DNA of 64,000 nt from positions 137,890,033 through 137,954,032 of the forward strand of contig OZ024931.1 in the NCBI GenBank assembly GCA_964017235.1, in the 5' to 3' direction. The notes under the pieces were generated by a model, which was given only the letters and a program-made list of their open reading frames with translations, was not told the DNA's origin and did no database searches. Source of the stretch: Sabellastarte sp. h YS-2021 (lineage: Eukaryota > Annelida > Polychaeta > Sabellida > Sabellidae). The position numbers and the translations under genes were made by a program. Positions 9,613 through 22,239 of this stretch are shown here, in pieces (position 1 is the stretch's first letter; every line of letters starts with the position of its first letter).

Positions 9613-11269
9613 ATGGGTCCTAAGAAGGGCAGAAGGGCACTGAGGAGGATAGAGGTGCCCACAGAGAGCCCTCAAGAGTTTAAAATTGGGGCAATGCAGC
9701 AGATATACAGTGGAGGAGGAAGGCGAGGGAGGCAAGAGAAAAGGAGGAAGAGGCAGAGAAGCAGAGGGGGAATCCCAGGTGGTAGCAGACAAGGAGGGAG
9801 GAATCTACACACTCACCATAGGAAGGAGTGTCGGAAAAGCGTGCAAGGATAGACAAAAGTGACACATAAATGGATACATACACAGAGGCTGGAGGAGAGG
9901 CAGTCACATCTCAGTCGCACTCAAGACACAAGAAGGGGCACATGACCAACATCTACCTGATGGACTTGGATGAATAGGCAATTGTGGACTTTGTGAAGGA
10001 CCATGAGGAGTTAAATGTCTACTGAAAAGTCTAATGAATATTTTAAGGATAAAGCAAGGAAGGAGTGTTGCCAACAGTCGCAAGCTGTCTATCAAGGTGT
10101 GCAAGACCTGGTTTCACTAGGCCATGTTATGCCAAGTTCACGCAATCCAAGCCTGGACAGGCCTCAAAAAGATGATGCAAAGGCAGAACTGTATACAGGA
10201 TAAATTTCACTTCCTGAAGTAACACATCAGATGCAACAGACTTAGCAAATCTTTAGGCTTCAAGTCCAAGGCCTGATCAGCCAGTGCATCCACTGCCTCA
10301 GCACATGACATCTTCAGAGCTCCAACTGACACAGACTGTATGGAGATGAGCATGCAGTCAACCGACACCATAATACAGCCTTCAGTTACAACCACTGGTG
10401 CACCTTGCAAACGTTTTTTGTTTCAACCAGCACGCCATGGACCAGTTCATACAGATGAACACTATGCTGTCATCATTCCTCGAGCAAAATCAGGAAGCAA
10501 CAAGAACAACTACTTGGGGTTAAACACGGAATGGTTAGAAGATAAAGGCTTTCAGACATTACGAATTGAGGCTGTAAAGCTTCTCAGCAGCATCCAAAGC
10601 ATTGCAGATGAACAAGGCCATCAGCCCCAGCAACCACAGCAACATGTACTTTCAAGAAGCTCAAGTGCAACTTCAACATTGGTGCCTTAAACATTTCAAA
10701 AGCCACAGCACCAGCTACAAGCGAGTACAGCTTAACCATTCCATAGACTCAGATGCCTGCAAACCAGGCCACCCAACCCTCCAAGTAGAGCCAAGTGGCA
10801 ATTAAAGGACATCAGCAGCAGTCCAGAGGGCTCTCACCTCGTAGTTGACAACCAACAGGCTGGACCTTCCAGACCACTCACCTTCACATTGACCCCAACA
10901 AAGCACTTCGACCCACCATCAGTTGCCTCTGTTACAGGAAAAGAACATCAGGACAACATACCAGGATTCTCAAGCTTCTTCGGAAATCTTCAATCTGTGA
11001 TGAGCTACCAACTGATTGACACATCACAGCTTTTTTCACCAGCCAACATGCAACCATCAGTCGCCTCTCCTCCAACCACCACCGCTGCCCAGCAAGAACA
11101 CAAGCAGCCACCAGCTCGGCCTCAGCATCATCCGCTGGGAGTTGTGGCATGGTCCTGCAATCCAGATACTTGGAAGCCTGATTTGTCAAACAGTAGCATC
11201 AGTAGAACTTCTGCATTTACCTCTAATCGGTTCTTTTCAGGACCACCAATATCCCCCCAAATAAATTAA
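9613..11269 (+). pseudogene. Harbinger Myb-like protein, copy B
   Basis: It opens with MGPKKGRRALRRIEVPTESP, matching the RRKIEVPT opening of copy C, then runs into a Gly/Arg/Lys-rich tract that has lost frame (stop near 9850). Later pieces are recognisable: DFVKDHEEL near 9990 (start of the Myb-like domain), NYLGLNTEWLEDKGFQTLRI with AVKLLSSIQ at 10510-10610 (the second conserved block), and VVDNQQAGPSRP near 10840 followed by a Pro/Gln/Ser/Thr tail ending at 11267-11269. Multiple stops and shifts mean it is dead. Similarity to copies A and C, not one open frame, supports the call. Confidence 0.55.
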
Positions 11270-12446
11270 TAGCTGTTGTTTAAAAATTTCCAAACAAGAA
11301 GCATTACACTGCCCGACACAATACACTTTGCCTCTAAACACAAAACAAAATAAATGAATGTGTGATTGAAGAAAAATTTAAAGTAAAAAAACTTCAAAAT
11401 TTTCAAAATTGAACTTAAAAGCTTTAAAGCTTCTTTAGTAACTTATATATAAAAATGCATTAAAACTTAAGAAATCATTTTGATCAAGAATAGCTTTAGA
11501 AACTTTTGCCAAAACAATTAAGCTAAGGCAATGAAACTTTGGTCCACCCCAAAATTTAAAAAGTTATAGAAAAAGGAAATAGAAAAAGGAAATAAAATAA
11601 TGAACAAGTAAAGTAATACAATACAATTTAAAATGTAAAAACTGAAGAAAGATATCATATGGAATAATGATCAACTGGGAGTAAAATGTTTCTGTGGATA
11701 TAACACTATCATCATAACAATTATCCAAACTATAATAACCATAATTGGTAATTTTTTTGTCTTTTACAATGAGAATGAGCCTCATTTTCAACTGATCCCT
11801 CTGAGCCTCCAAATAGAGGCTCAGTCTGGCGGATTATAGTCATAAACTTGTGGATCAGGACAAAAGGGGATTATTTTCTCAGCCTCTGATGAGAAAAGTA
11901 ACTGAGCTTTCCGAAATATTGACACATACTGCTGTCAATATAAGGCAGTTTAGACAATGGTGTGGTGTATATTGTCTAGTTCAATTGCATTTTAATTCTG
12001 TTTACAATACAGACATTATCCTAGACTAGACAATTATTTTTCTTACACTGCCAAGTTAAGCTGGTGCATCACTGGCTTTGTTCCAAAACTCTGCACTCTG
12101 GTGGACACAATCGCCTGTTAATTGCAAGTTACTTGACTGATGAAATGTTCATTTCTGGAGTTATGGGTTGAGTTAACTACATATAGGTTAACTTTAAATA
12201 TTCCATGACAAACATAATTACTGTTTTATGAACTAATCCATAAATAGTCAGCCTTCAGTTAAGAATATCACAAGCCAAATTCCTTAAAATTCCTGGAATT
12301 TCATTATAAAACAAGTAAATTTTTTTTTTATCCGAATTACTTCATTATAGAAACGTAATGATATGGGTGTAGAACTACATGTTTTACAGTGTGTTAGAAA
12401 GGAAGTCTTCGTTAGATATGCCATATGTGTATTTTATATATATTCT

Positions 12447-13330
12447 AGACTTCACAACACAACTGTTTGGCAGTCAAAAAAATGTGTGATAGATATGGCT
12501 CTCTTACTGCATTTGTGAAGCCTGTGGTGCCCTTACTTTTCTCTTGCCGATGTCTGGCCTCCCTCAAAGGATTTGTGTAGCTTTCATTTGGCAAATCCAT
12601 CACCTGTTCATTTTGTAGGGCTGCTGGATCATTTGCTGAGGTTGGTGCCCTGTCTGCTCTGCTCGAGTGTGTCATCAGCATGTTGTGTAATACCATACAT
12701 GTAAAAACAACGTTGCTGACAACTTTCAGCCTTTGCTCTAGGGTGCCTAGTAGGACATTTAACCTGCTTTATAATATTCCAAAGGCATTTTTCCCCACCC
12801 TCCTGCCTCTGGAGATCCTGTAGTTGGCTATTCTTTCTTCCCTTGTTAGTTCTCTTCTGCTGTAGCATTTCACCATCCATGGCATCAAGGCAAATGTGTC
12901 GTCAAACAGTAAGAAATAGCGCACATCTGTCCCTCGCTTCGCCTGTGGTTCAGGCGCCAGAAGCCCCAAGCTGCTTTCCTCTATATTCTCCCTCAAATCG
13001 CTTCTATTGAAAATCTATGCAACTGATAAAGATTCACTTGACCCCACATTGACCTAGAGGAATCTATATTCTGTGTTGACCAGACACCAGGGAAAAGAAG
13101 TGCTATTACCACTGCTTCATTTCTTTGGCTTCTTTATGGCGATATGCTTCCTGTCTAGGGCCCAAAGAGCATGGGAGACATCCCATCTGATTCTGAACTA
13201 TTTTTCCACCCTTTTACACTCCACAGGGTTACAAGAGCAGTTCAAATATTCATCCTAGATTTCATCAAGGATGGCATGGCACCTGCAGAAGAATTTACAG
13301 ATGGTGCAGCGAACCAGCCAGTGATAGTAA
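12447..13330 (-). pseudogene. HARBI1-type transposase, copy B
   Basis: The - strand pieces run, from high to low coordinates: FRIRWDVSHALWALDRKHIA (first Asp region, about 13140-13210), then DVRYFLLFDDTFALMPWMV (second Asp, about 12890), then [16 protein letters not shown] (about 12780), and finally VLHNMLMTHSSRADRAPTSA with the C-terminal tail ending at 12447. The Glu expected before NAFGIL is Lys (GKNAFGIL), so the third catalytic residue is lost. Frameshifts separate the pieces. It is convergent with the copy B Myb-like gene. Confidence 0.65.
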
Positions 13331-13359
13331 AAGGAGGTACAGGTCTCCCCTTTTGCAGG

Positions 13360-14270
13360 GGACTGACTTCTTGTTTTGGTGGTGTGTGCATTCTTCGATT
13401 AGGTCAAAAAGGTAGGTGGCAATCTGACAAAATATTGATATCCTGGGATGTCAGTATGTATTAAGTCAACAAGGAGGTTGCTGTAGCATCCTTTGTATGT
13501 CTTTGAAGGATCGAGGGCATGACCCAGGGGTTTGGGGCTTTCTTCTTGTTCTGGGGGATGGCTGGGGTTGAGGTTGTGGTGCTGGCTTTATGGCAGGTTA
13601 CGGGGGTCCTGGGATCAGATTTGGCCTTCTTTGTCTGTAAGTCATGATAAAAATTAAAATATTCAACACAATAAAAACAAAAAGAACTCTAATGCCCCTG
13701 TTCCACCAAAGGACTAAGCCCTGATCCTGTCGGTGACCCTTAATCATGGACAGACAATGCCAAAAAAGGTAAATAGGGTGGGAATACTGAATCGGTATTG
13801 AAGCCTGGGATTAACATCAGATAGGTCTTAGGAAGCCTGAGGCGTCCCCAGGTGGCCCCACACAGTCCCCGACTGTTCTACGACTAAGAACCAACTAAGC
13901 CAGTTTTCTGGTTGGTTTGACTTCCTAGGACTAAGCTCCAACTAATCCCCAATTAAGTCTTGACTTCCTAGGACTAAGCTCCAACTAACCCCCAATTAAG
14001 TCCCGCCGTCCTCAGGCCTCCTCAGTCTTCCCCAGACCAAGGTGGCTGATTCTTGTTTTGCAAGAGAACTGGATTTTCTGGGTATATATACATATAAATT
14101 CCGTGATCTAATCATCATTACTTTTCTAGGAACACAGCAGGATGCCACATTTTAATGGAAGACAGATTCAGCAACATTTAAGGGCTTTTTAGTTTTTATT
14201 CAGTTACAAATAATGATGTACTTGCTATTTCAATGTCGACCACAGCAAACATGACAAGCACCATCCACAG
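13360..14270. other. No gene recognised; contains a 43-bp tandem duplication
   Basis: This stretch separates the copy B transposase from the + strand transposase of copy D. It holds Pro/Thr-type low-complexity sequence near 13500-13640 and the duplication at 13921-14006. I recognise nothing else in it. Confidence 0.4.
13921..14006. repeat. 43-bp tandem duplication
   Basis: Two adjacent copies begin 'cttcctaggactaagctcca' at 13921 and 13964 and differ at few positions. The function is unknown. Confidence 0.85.
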
Positions 14271-14299
14271 GAGCACCACCACCAGCCAGACAGAGACCT

Positions 14300-15179
14300 A
14301 GAAGAAGGCACAACATGTGGGTCAGGCCATGGCTACTACAGAGAGAGGATAGGGTGGCCTACCACAACATTATGGCTGACCTGTATGCCACAGACATTCC
14401 AGGATTCACCATTTACATGAGGAAGACCCCAGAATTCTCTGAAACGATGAAGACTAGACTGCAACTATGTCTAGCCAGGCAGGCTACAGAGCTCCAATCA
14501 GTATTGGGGAGAAGTTAGCCCTCACTATAAGATATCTGGCTACTGGAGAGTCATACACATCATTATTCTGTGAGTTCAGGGTTGGCAGATCCACCATCTC
14601 CAAGTTTCTACTAGAGGTCTGCAGGGCCACCCAGGATGAGTTCACCAGAGAGCATCTCAGATGTCCTACTACTCCAGATGAGTGGAAAGAACTGGAAAAG
14701 GAATTCAGGATCAGGTGGAATGTTCCACATGCCCTGGGAGCCCTTGATGGCAAGCATGTGGCCCTGAAGAAACCCGAGAACACTGGAGCCCTGTACCCCA
14801 ACTATAAGGGATTCTTTTCAGTAGTAATGTTGGCCTTGGTCGATGGATAGTACAAGTTCAGATGGGTGGATGCAGGTTCAGCTGGATCTTCCTCAGATGC
14901 TCAGATATTTAATGTTTGTCAGCTGAAGAGGAAGATTGATGATGGCAGCTAGGCTTCCCTGACCCAGCACCTATAACCCAGGGCGGTAGAGATGTCCCCT
15001 ACTTCATTCTGGCAGATGATGCCTATGCCCTGAAGACCTGGATGATGAAACCCTATGGCAGAAGCATGTTAAGCAGACAGGAAAGGATTGCCTACTACAG
15101 AATATCAAGGGGCAGGAGAGTGGTTGATAACGCTTTTGGCATCCTGGTCTCAAGATTCAGAGTGATGTTGACCACTTAA
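14300..15179 (+). pseudogene. HARBI1-type transposase, copy D (separate insertion, + strand)
   Basis: From about 14300 it reads PRRRHNMWVRPWLLQREDR, then IMADLYATDIPGFTIYMRK. After a frameshift near 14470 it reads YRAPISIGEKLALTIRYLAT, FRVGRSTISKFLLE (helix-turn-helix), RIRWNVPHALGALDGKHVAL (first Asp), a TAG at 14848, then FRWVDAGSAGSSSDAQIF. After another shift near 14950 it reads [18 protein letters not shown] (second Asp) and [17 protein letters not shown], ending at TAA 15177-15179. The expected catalytic Glu is Asp (VVDNAFGIL). It is the most complete HARBI1-like sequence in the window, but is clearly dead. No Myb partner is seen beside it in the same orientation. Confidence 0.75.
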
Positions 15180-15283
15180 ACACCCCCAGAAAGAGTGAGA
15201 GAAGTGATCTTTACCTTTACACAACATACTGATAAGCCAGTATCAAGGTCAACATGGTGTTCAACAGCCTGGTGATGATGATG

Positions 15284-15405
15284 ACAAACCCACTGCCAAA
15301 CATAAGTCCAACCAATAGACAAACAGACAAACCCACTGCCAAACATAAGTCCAACTGACAGAGAAACAGACCAACCCACTGCCAAACATAACTTGTTGAA
15401 TGTAC
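15284..15405. repeat. 43-bp tandem repeat, three copies
   Basis: 'acccactgccaaacataagt' recurs at about 15287, 15330 and 15373, with 'agacaaacagac'-like spacers, immediately downstream of the copy D transposase. It may be subterminal sequence of that element. Confidence 0.8.
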
Positions 15406-15409
15406 TAAA

Positions 15410-17210
15410 TATTACAAACTTTTTCAAAACTACACCCAAATTTGCCTTTCATTCTTATTCTATTCTTGACAAATTAATGAAACTAAGTAGGAATTTATAT
15501 AATTTTTTTACATTTTTGCAAATTTCCAAATAAAATGTGTTTCCTTACTTCACGAAAATTTACAAATATAACCACCCAAACGGTTAATCCTTTATACAGG
15601 TGGAGATATGCCCAGAATTTTCTAGAAAGGAGGATACTCAATATAATCATTTGTGCAGTCATTCAATATACTGAAAGCTAGCTGTCTCTGCAGGGTATAG
15701 GTATAATTAATACCCTGTGTAGTGCCCTCATATGTAACACTATTTACACATTTTGTCATTCGTTGTCCAGTATTTTAACTGTTTCCATTCTCTGGGAGCC
15801 TGTTGGTTGACCTGTCATTTGACTCCAATAAATGTCCAAATGATGTAGCATGTAACACACTCGCAGTGGAAAAGCAGAAAATAAATAAATTCTAATGAAG
15901 TGGGCGCTTGTCATTTCTCAAGCCTTCTGAGCCTCTGTTTAAATATCAAGAGACATATAGCTTGGCCTAAGGATGGCATAAAGAGGCCAAACATTAGGGA
16001 TATGTGGGGATAAGTGTTGCTTTGTGTACACAATGAGAGATGTGTGTGGGTAGCATGTTAGAGTTCATGTCTAGGTCTTGTGTATCATAGTGGTTCTAAG
16101 GACGCATAAGGACCAAAATATATATAACTTGTATGCAGGATGTGTTTGGGTAGTATTAGACCATATTTTGTTGTCGAAATCAGTGATCACATTTCAACAT
16201 TTGTGTATGTATGTTGCATGTTTGTGGCTCATATCTGGTTGTATGTAGTAGATATGTCAGTAGTATTTGAGGTCTCGCACAAAACCAGGATTCGATAGGC
16301 CTCTTTGGGAAAGTATTAGGATGAGATTGTCAACCAGAAAAAACACAAATACTTAGAGATATAAACCCACTGTAACAGACATAAGGCTCAGGAAAGTATT
16401 AATAGATTCAATAAATTCAATAAATTATACTTTTATAGTCATACTTCTGCATCACGTGCTCGATAAACCTCACTACTTCAATAAAGAGATCATACAGCTT
16501 ATGTTGGGCCCTCTTCATAATGGAAAAGACACTATTCTCCGTTAATGAACAGGCAAATGCCAAATGGACGTCCCACAGTTATAGAGGACAAATTTGCCAT
16601 AAACTATAACAAAATTTGTAGCTTGATGATTAGTCATCATTTTTTCATTGATTTTAATGCAACAAAATGGAAATTACCATTCTGATATTTTATTTAGATG
16701 ACACAATTAAATAATGTTTGCTGAGGTCAGATAAATGGAATATGTTAACAGTTATCAAGATGGAAGAACATGTAAAATTAAAGGGTCCGATGCAATGATA
16801 AATGATATTGTCATATTTTCTTAAATATAATTATGTTACTATTGCACATGCTTGTAAATATATTTGCTAAGCTTTAACATTTTTTCCTGAATTTTCATTC
16901 TCATAATCTCATTTAGTAATTAACATTAACATATATGAGAACTGTAAACATCATTAAATGTTTGATGCTATTGAAGCACACCTAGTTCAAGCATTAAGTA
17001 GCTATTTTTTTCCAATATGAATAGTGATCATGTGACACACAAACTATATGGTATAAGAACTTGTGTTCACTGCCTGCTACTTTTATTTCAGTAGTTAAAG
17101 ATTGGACATATAAGACATATTACTTGTTGATTTGGCATGTTGGACATATTGTTTATTTCTGGAACATTTATAACAGGTTGTTTATTTATTATGAACATTA
17201 TTTAATTTTG
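15410..17210. other. AT-rich sequence upstream of the possible host gene, nothing coding seen
   Basis: No transposon motif, inverted repeat or convincing ORF recognised. If the exon at 17219 is real, this stretch holds its promoter and 5' UTR. No TATA box or initiator could be chosen with confidence. Confidence 0.4.
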
Positions 17211-17218
17211 GACACGCG

Positions 17219-17252
17219 ATGGCTGCCTCTCGAGGTTGGATAGAAAAAACAG
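17219..17252 (+). CDS. Possible first coding exon of a host gene
   Basis: ATG at 17219 lies in a good start context (gcgATGG) and opens MAASRGWIEKT. The segment ends at ACAG followed by GTATGT, a strong splice donor, after 34 nt (one base carried over). It is locally GC-rich in AT-rich DNA. The carried base joins in frame with the exon-like segment at 21041, giving about 36 open codons without a stop. That is modest evidence. The protein family is not recognised, and no further exon could be identified with confidence downstream. It could be chance. Confidence 0.4.
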
Positions 17253-20200
17253 GTATGTAATAAAATGAGCAACAAAGAAAACTATGAATCAAAACAACCC
17301 ATCATTGGTTGAATGTCATTATTTGTAAAAATCTTAAATGTATTTTGTTGTCGCTATGAATGAGAAATTTGAGAAAATGACATTACTTAGTAGTAGTCAT
17401 TCTTATAGCGGCTCAGAACTGCCATTTCTTTTATCAAATTCATATTCGCATCAGAACTTCAATTACATGAAAATTTAAAATTATAGACTTGAAGTTTAGT
17501 CAAAGTCAAAGGGCATCAATTTCTTGTTGAGAATAGGGAAAAGGATAAGGACGTTTCTTGTCAAAAAATGTATGCAAAATATTGGTTCAAGGCACAATAC
17601 ATTCTCGAATTAATTACTGTAAAGCCCTCCTCTTTGGAATTTGTATACTATGTAGAACTAAAATTGTTCAATGACTTGGATCTAGCCCGGAATGCCTTGT
17701 CAATTGATAACATATACACGAGCCATATCATTTAAAATCTTCTGAAAACCAAAAGCCCAATTGTCCACAACGCTACAAATACTGTTTCATTTCAACTTTA
17801 CAATTACTCCAAAACAAAACTATTTCCATCATGCTGTCCAAGTAGTAGTATTGGTGTATTACTGTTAGTGAGTATGGTGCCTTGTGTCCATGCTATTTAT
17901 AAAAGGCCCTGTTGGTTGTGACTTTCAGTAAATTCATACAAATATGTATTCCCGAAGCAACCAAAAAAAGGGATATATTTGAATTGCTGCATAATGTTAA
18001 GTGAAAGTTAAAGCATTCTAAAGTAGAAATAAAGAAAATAATGCATATGCCACAACCCGGCCAGCCATAGCTGTTGGTCATAATTGAATTAAGTTAGTAA
18101 GTTATTAATCGCTCAATGTTGCACATTAGTGAAAAAAACCTGGGATAAAAATAATATAGATGTGAGTATTATAAAAGCACACAAACTATGTGGTCTAACC
18201 TCAATTTGTACATGTGCTGAGGCAGTAAAATTTGTCATTGAATGGTACCTCAAATGGCACCATCATGCATGCAAGGACCACTTTCACTCATTTACAAATT
18301 ATACAACAATTAACATCCGCAAAACACTGCACTGTGCTTTTCTCAGTCCCAAAACTATGCCTAAAGTGCATCAGGAGTAGGGTTGAAGATTTAAATTGAT
18401 GCAAAATGACAACAAACATAGGTGTAGGAACTGGTGGGATCGGGGTCCACTGCCTCCCCAACTATAAAGCTGGGGAGGCAGGGATATTTTTTTCACCCCC
18501 CCAACTTTTGCAATAGAACTAAACTCCAATTTTGAAGTTGATGTAAATTTTTACAGGTAACTCAATAATATGTGGTCAAATTACACTTTTATCCTGTTCA
18601 CTGCTTACATGTACCATTGTGTAAGCTACCATTTCAACTCTGAAATATGTATGTTTATGATTTGTAAAAGAACAGTTTCAGTTAACCTGTGATAGGATTT
18701 GTAAAATTCTGTGGAACGTTTCACTTATGTAGACCATAATCATACATATGGTAATCTTTTACATTTAATTTACCTTGTTGCTAATTATTTAGAACTTGGA
18801 CATATAGTTTCAAATTCGCAAAGAGCAATTAAACCACAGCAATTTGTCAGCTGTTAAGATTTTTCCCAGAAAACTCTTCTTTATTTACTGTGTGTTTATT
18901 GGACTTAGTCAGTCCAATGATTATACATCCCCCTCAATTTGGGGATTTACCTTCAAAGTTGAAACAAGGCCAAAAGGTGTTTTGGTCACCTAGCGTGAGC
19001 GCAAAGCCATAAAAGGCATGAGTAGTGCAGTAGAATTTACGAATGTCTGGTTACACAAAGACATTCTAACTAAAAGACATTCCACAGCAAGAGAGGTAAA
19101 TTCAGAATTCACAGGTCTTGTAAAGGTCATCCAACTCCGGAGAGAAAAGGACATATGTATGGGGAAAAGCTGAAAGGACATGTGTCCTTTTAACTACTGC
19201 AGTGTTGTCATGTCATGAAAGTGTGGAGACAGAAGGACATATGTATATGAAGCAATCAAAAGGACATGTGTCCTTGTAGCTACTGGAGAGCAAAAGGGGT
19301 AAATTCAGAGTACAGAGGTAACTTTCATCAAAGTCCGGAGACAAAAAAAAAAGAAAAAGTGATCTGTAGAAGCGCGAGCTCTATCGAGGTTCACACTTAA
19401 AAAAATATCTTTCAGCTCGGCCCTTCCAAGGAAAGGTCACAAGTTCTGGACACATGTAGTCAATATATTAGAAATATCTTTCCAATGCAGATGTAACTAT
19501 ATGTATTTCTATACCCGGACAAGGTTTTATGTCAGTCAAACTGTTGTCACAAAGATTTCCTTTGCCAAAGGAACTTAGAAATATTTTAATTGGACCATTT
19601 GAATTTGTATATTACCTACATGCAATCCATTCTGTAAAATTAACTGTAAAAATGTTTGACATCATAACATCCTAAAAAAGACTTCAGTTAATTGTGATAA
19701 TTAATAATTGTCAATCACACAAAATAGTGCTACAAAACTACCCAGTGAATGCCTATGGGTTGAGGGGCGGCCTGTCTGGGGATTGGTTGGCGTCAAGTCA
19801 TTAGAATCTAGTTCATAGCTCCCCCCCCCCAACCAAAAATTGCCTCCTACGCCCCTGACAAAAGCTGTCAAAATTATTTACCTCAAGCCTCTCACAGCAC
19901 TTGGACCATTATTAAATCAACTCCATATCGTAACTCCTTGTCCCGTTGATAAAACGACCGATCAATGAATAATTAACACATTTGGATATGAATATTAACA
20001 GCTAAGATCAATTATCACCAACAAACAATGCATGGTGTGGATAACAGGTAGAGCATTTTACGAATTACAAAAACGTTGTGTGGTGTGCAAGTTAAATAAA
20101 GGGTTTTAATGAATCTTAATATTCTCTTCTCTTTTTCCCATTTAATTGATGTTCACAGCATGCCATTGCTATACACTTTCCTTCTTTGATGCAGCCCTGA

Positions 20201-21040
20201 ACGGTAGGGGTGATGATATCGAAATATGGTCTGTTTCTTTGTCCATGCATAAACTGCACACTGGATCCCAGTCATATTTGTATGCCGGGTGTTATCTACC
20301 CCTGGGTAGGTCCCCTGCTCAAACAATCCAGATCAAGTCCGTAAAAATTTTCATTTCTTTACTATCTTGAAGAAAGGGTGTGTTCTTTTTAGGCACTGCC
20401 TGTGATTCTTCTGTTCTGTCACTTTCTGTTTGCAATTAGTCTGACATATAAATTCTGGATGTTTTATCTGCATCCAGATGATGAATGAGAGGGCCTGAGC
20501 AACAGATAGACCCCATCTCGTTTGAAAATATTACAAAGATCCATGCAATAGAATGATTCTGGCTGGTTTATATTGTGAAACAATCACATTCCTGATAGGC
20601 AAATAAAACTGGAGCAAACTGGAGAACAAAATAAAATATAAATCTGGGATCTGCTTAATGTTAACTATCCTGTCTCCTATAAATTACATTGTTTTTTCTT
20701 TCTTTTTGGTAAAAATAATAAAATAATTTTATTAATTCTTGTTCAATATGACTGTTCTAGCATTGCAAAATGGCCAAAACGTGCTAACCTTACATTAATT
20801 CATAATAGTAATTAAATTGGTAAGAATTCCTTATGTGCATATTATTGGGCTATTCTTGTTATAATATTTTAGGAAACAAAAGTACACTAAAGTTTAGAAG
20901 TTAAAAATAAATAAGGGCATTTATTTAACAATCTTATGAAATTGTATCAGAAAAAAACTCGATCGGAGTATAACACAATTCCTAGAGTTCATCTATTGGA
21001 AAAATAGTAAACTATGTTTGTTATTTTATATCAATTTCAG
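17253..21040 (+). other. Putative intron 1, with minor repeats
   Basis: The stretch is AT-rich. It contains a short hairpin 'ctgcctccccaact'/'agctggggaggcag' (18451-18482), a near-palindrome 'attggacttagtcagtccaat' (18898-18919), an 86-bp tandem repeat (19130-19300), and a C-tract with 'cctcctacgcccctg' (19820-19857) that resembles the end of a dispersed repeat. A short ORF at 20146-20370 has no recognisable domain. Confidence 0.4.
19130..19300. repeat. 86-bp tandem duplication with palindromic GGACATGTGTCC
   Basis: 'aaggacatatgtat' occurs at about 19148 and 19234, and 'aaggacatgtgtcc' at about 19175 and 19260. Weaker related sequence extends to 19345. There is no coding potential. Confidence 0.65.
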
Positions 21041-21115
21041 GGTCGAAAACAGACAGAGGAGTAGGAAATTCACCAAAGAGCAGAATCGTCGTGCTGCAAG
21101 CATCACAAAAGGAGG
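21041..21115 (+). CDS. Possible second coding exon of the same host gene
   Basis: It is preceded by a good polypyrimidine acceptor ('tttatatcaatttcag') and followed by GTATTG (GAGG/GTATTG). Read with the single base carried from 17252 it encodes GSKTDRGVGNSPKSRIVVLQ followed by ASQKEG with no stop. The 75 nt keep the phase, and base composition is higher in GC than the flanks. The combination of ATG, donor, acceptor and a compatible open frame is the only signal for a host gene in the window. The product is unknown. Confidence 0.4.
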
Positions 21116-22230
21116 GTATTGACAGTAAAATATATTTTAAGAAGTGCATTCTTACAAAACAAGATTCAGTCATTGTGATGAGTAACAGTAAAATTTGTTT
21201 TCAGTTAAATAATATTTGCAGTAGCGTAGGAAAGATATGAAAAGTGGGGGGGGGGGGGCAAAGTTAAAATCAGCGGTTGTTTTAACTTATGACACTGGTA
21301 GAAGTGATACTATTCTCAAGGTGTCAAGGGGATGTTAAGTAAAAATGTAAACGTTTTTGTATTTTTGGGGGGAGAGGGGGATGAGTCCTCAAGATATTCT
21401 TTTAAACTTTTAGTATCGCTTTTATGCAACAAAGGTAAAGTGGGCATAAACTGCAAATGAATCTTCCATGAATCTACAATAAACTTTTACACTAACAAAA
21501 GGTACTTATCATTGAGAAAATACAAAAAAAATGTTCAGTGGTTAATTTTGCCCAAAACACTAGCATGATTAAACACTAAATGATCAAGCTCAAACTTGCA
21601 AGTTAACATTAGCGAAATTGGGGACATTAAGAAACCAAATCACTCAAAGAAGGCCATCATTAGGCCACAGGGTCCCTGAACTAATATCCATTTTAGATCC
21701 ACACTAATCTACAAACAGCCAAACCTAAACTGTACAAAAGTTTGTTATAGTTGTGCATCTAATCATAGGCAGCAAGCTCTGGGGTCATGAATTCGAGTCC
21801 CATATGTAGCAATTTTGAGGGTCTATCCCTGTATGATTCCATGTGTTGAATAGGATGTAAACCCCTCTTCGTTTTGTTGTATTACAAATTTACTATACAT
21901 TTATGGCAATAAAGTGCTTTAAAAATTAGCTGTCGACCTGGGTTTTAAGCTGTGCATTAATAACGTCAATGGGCTATTGAGTTAAAACATATTAGGAGGC
22001 TTGGACAATGAAATGCAATCAATGTGATTGGGCTACAGAATGACTGGATTTGGCATCCCATGAAAGCAACAACTCGGGCCAGGCACAACATACCCAAAGT
22101 CACTGCATCAATGACCATTTCCCCCTTGGAAAAATAGACTATGGATGTAGAACTGAAATAGGCCTACGTATCGGAGAACCGATGCAAGTTTATATCAACA
22201 AAGACAACTCACCAAAACCAGTGAACCATT
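21116..22230. other. No gene; G-tract repeat fragment
   Basis: A run of about 14 G lies at 21246-21260, just after 'cagtagcgtaggaaag', wording also seen in reverse at 19837-19857. Both may be ends of one dispersed repeat family. The rest is AT-rich with nothing recognised. Confidence 0.4.
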
Positions 22231-22239
22231 GTTTGACCT

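Larger units (their letters stand above)
9100..13350. mobile_element. PIF/Harbinger DNA transposon, copy B (decayed)
   Basis: It has the same plan as copies A and C: a left region with 'aaatatcaaacatgtttg', a subterminal motif array (about 9165-9545), a + strand Myb-like gene (9613-11269) and a convergent - strand transposase (12447-13330). It is more diverged from A and C than they are from each other. The 1.1 kb between the two genes (11270-12440) is AT-rich, with only short hairpins such as 'ctgagcctc'/'gaggctcag' at 11801. No terminal inverted repeats could be paired. Confidence 0.6.

Noticed and set aside
11801..11824. Hairpin 'ctgagcctc/gaggctcag' as a terminator or small RNA
   Set aside because: The 9-bp arms are short and there is no supporting context; it is likely part of decayed Harbinger intergenic DNA.
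15284..15405. CRISPR-like repeat array
   Set aside because: Only three contiguous 43-bp tandem units with no unique spacers, in a eukaryotic sequence.
17061..17243. 60-codon ORF upstream of the exon candidate
   Set aside because: It reads a different frame across the better ATG and donor; the composition is that of AT-rich non-coding DNA.
20146..20370. 74-codon ORF preceded by 'ttcacag' as a host exon
   Set aside because: Not in phase with the other exon candidates, no clear donor, and no recognisable protein signature.
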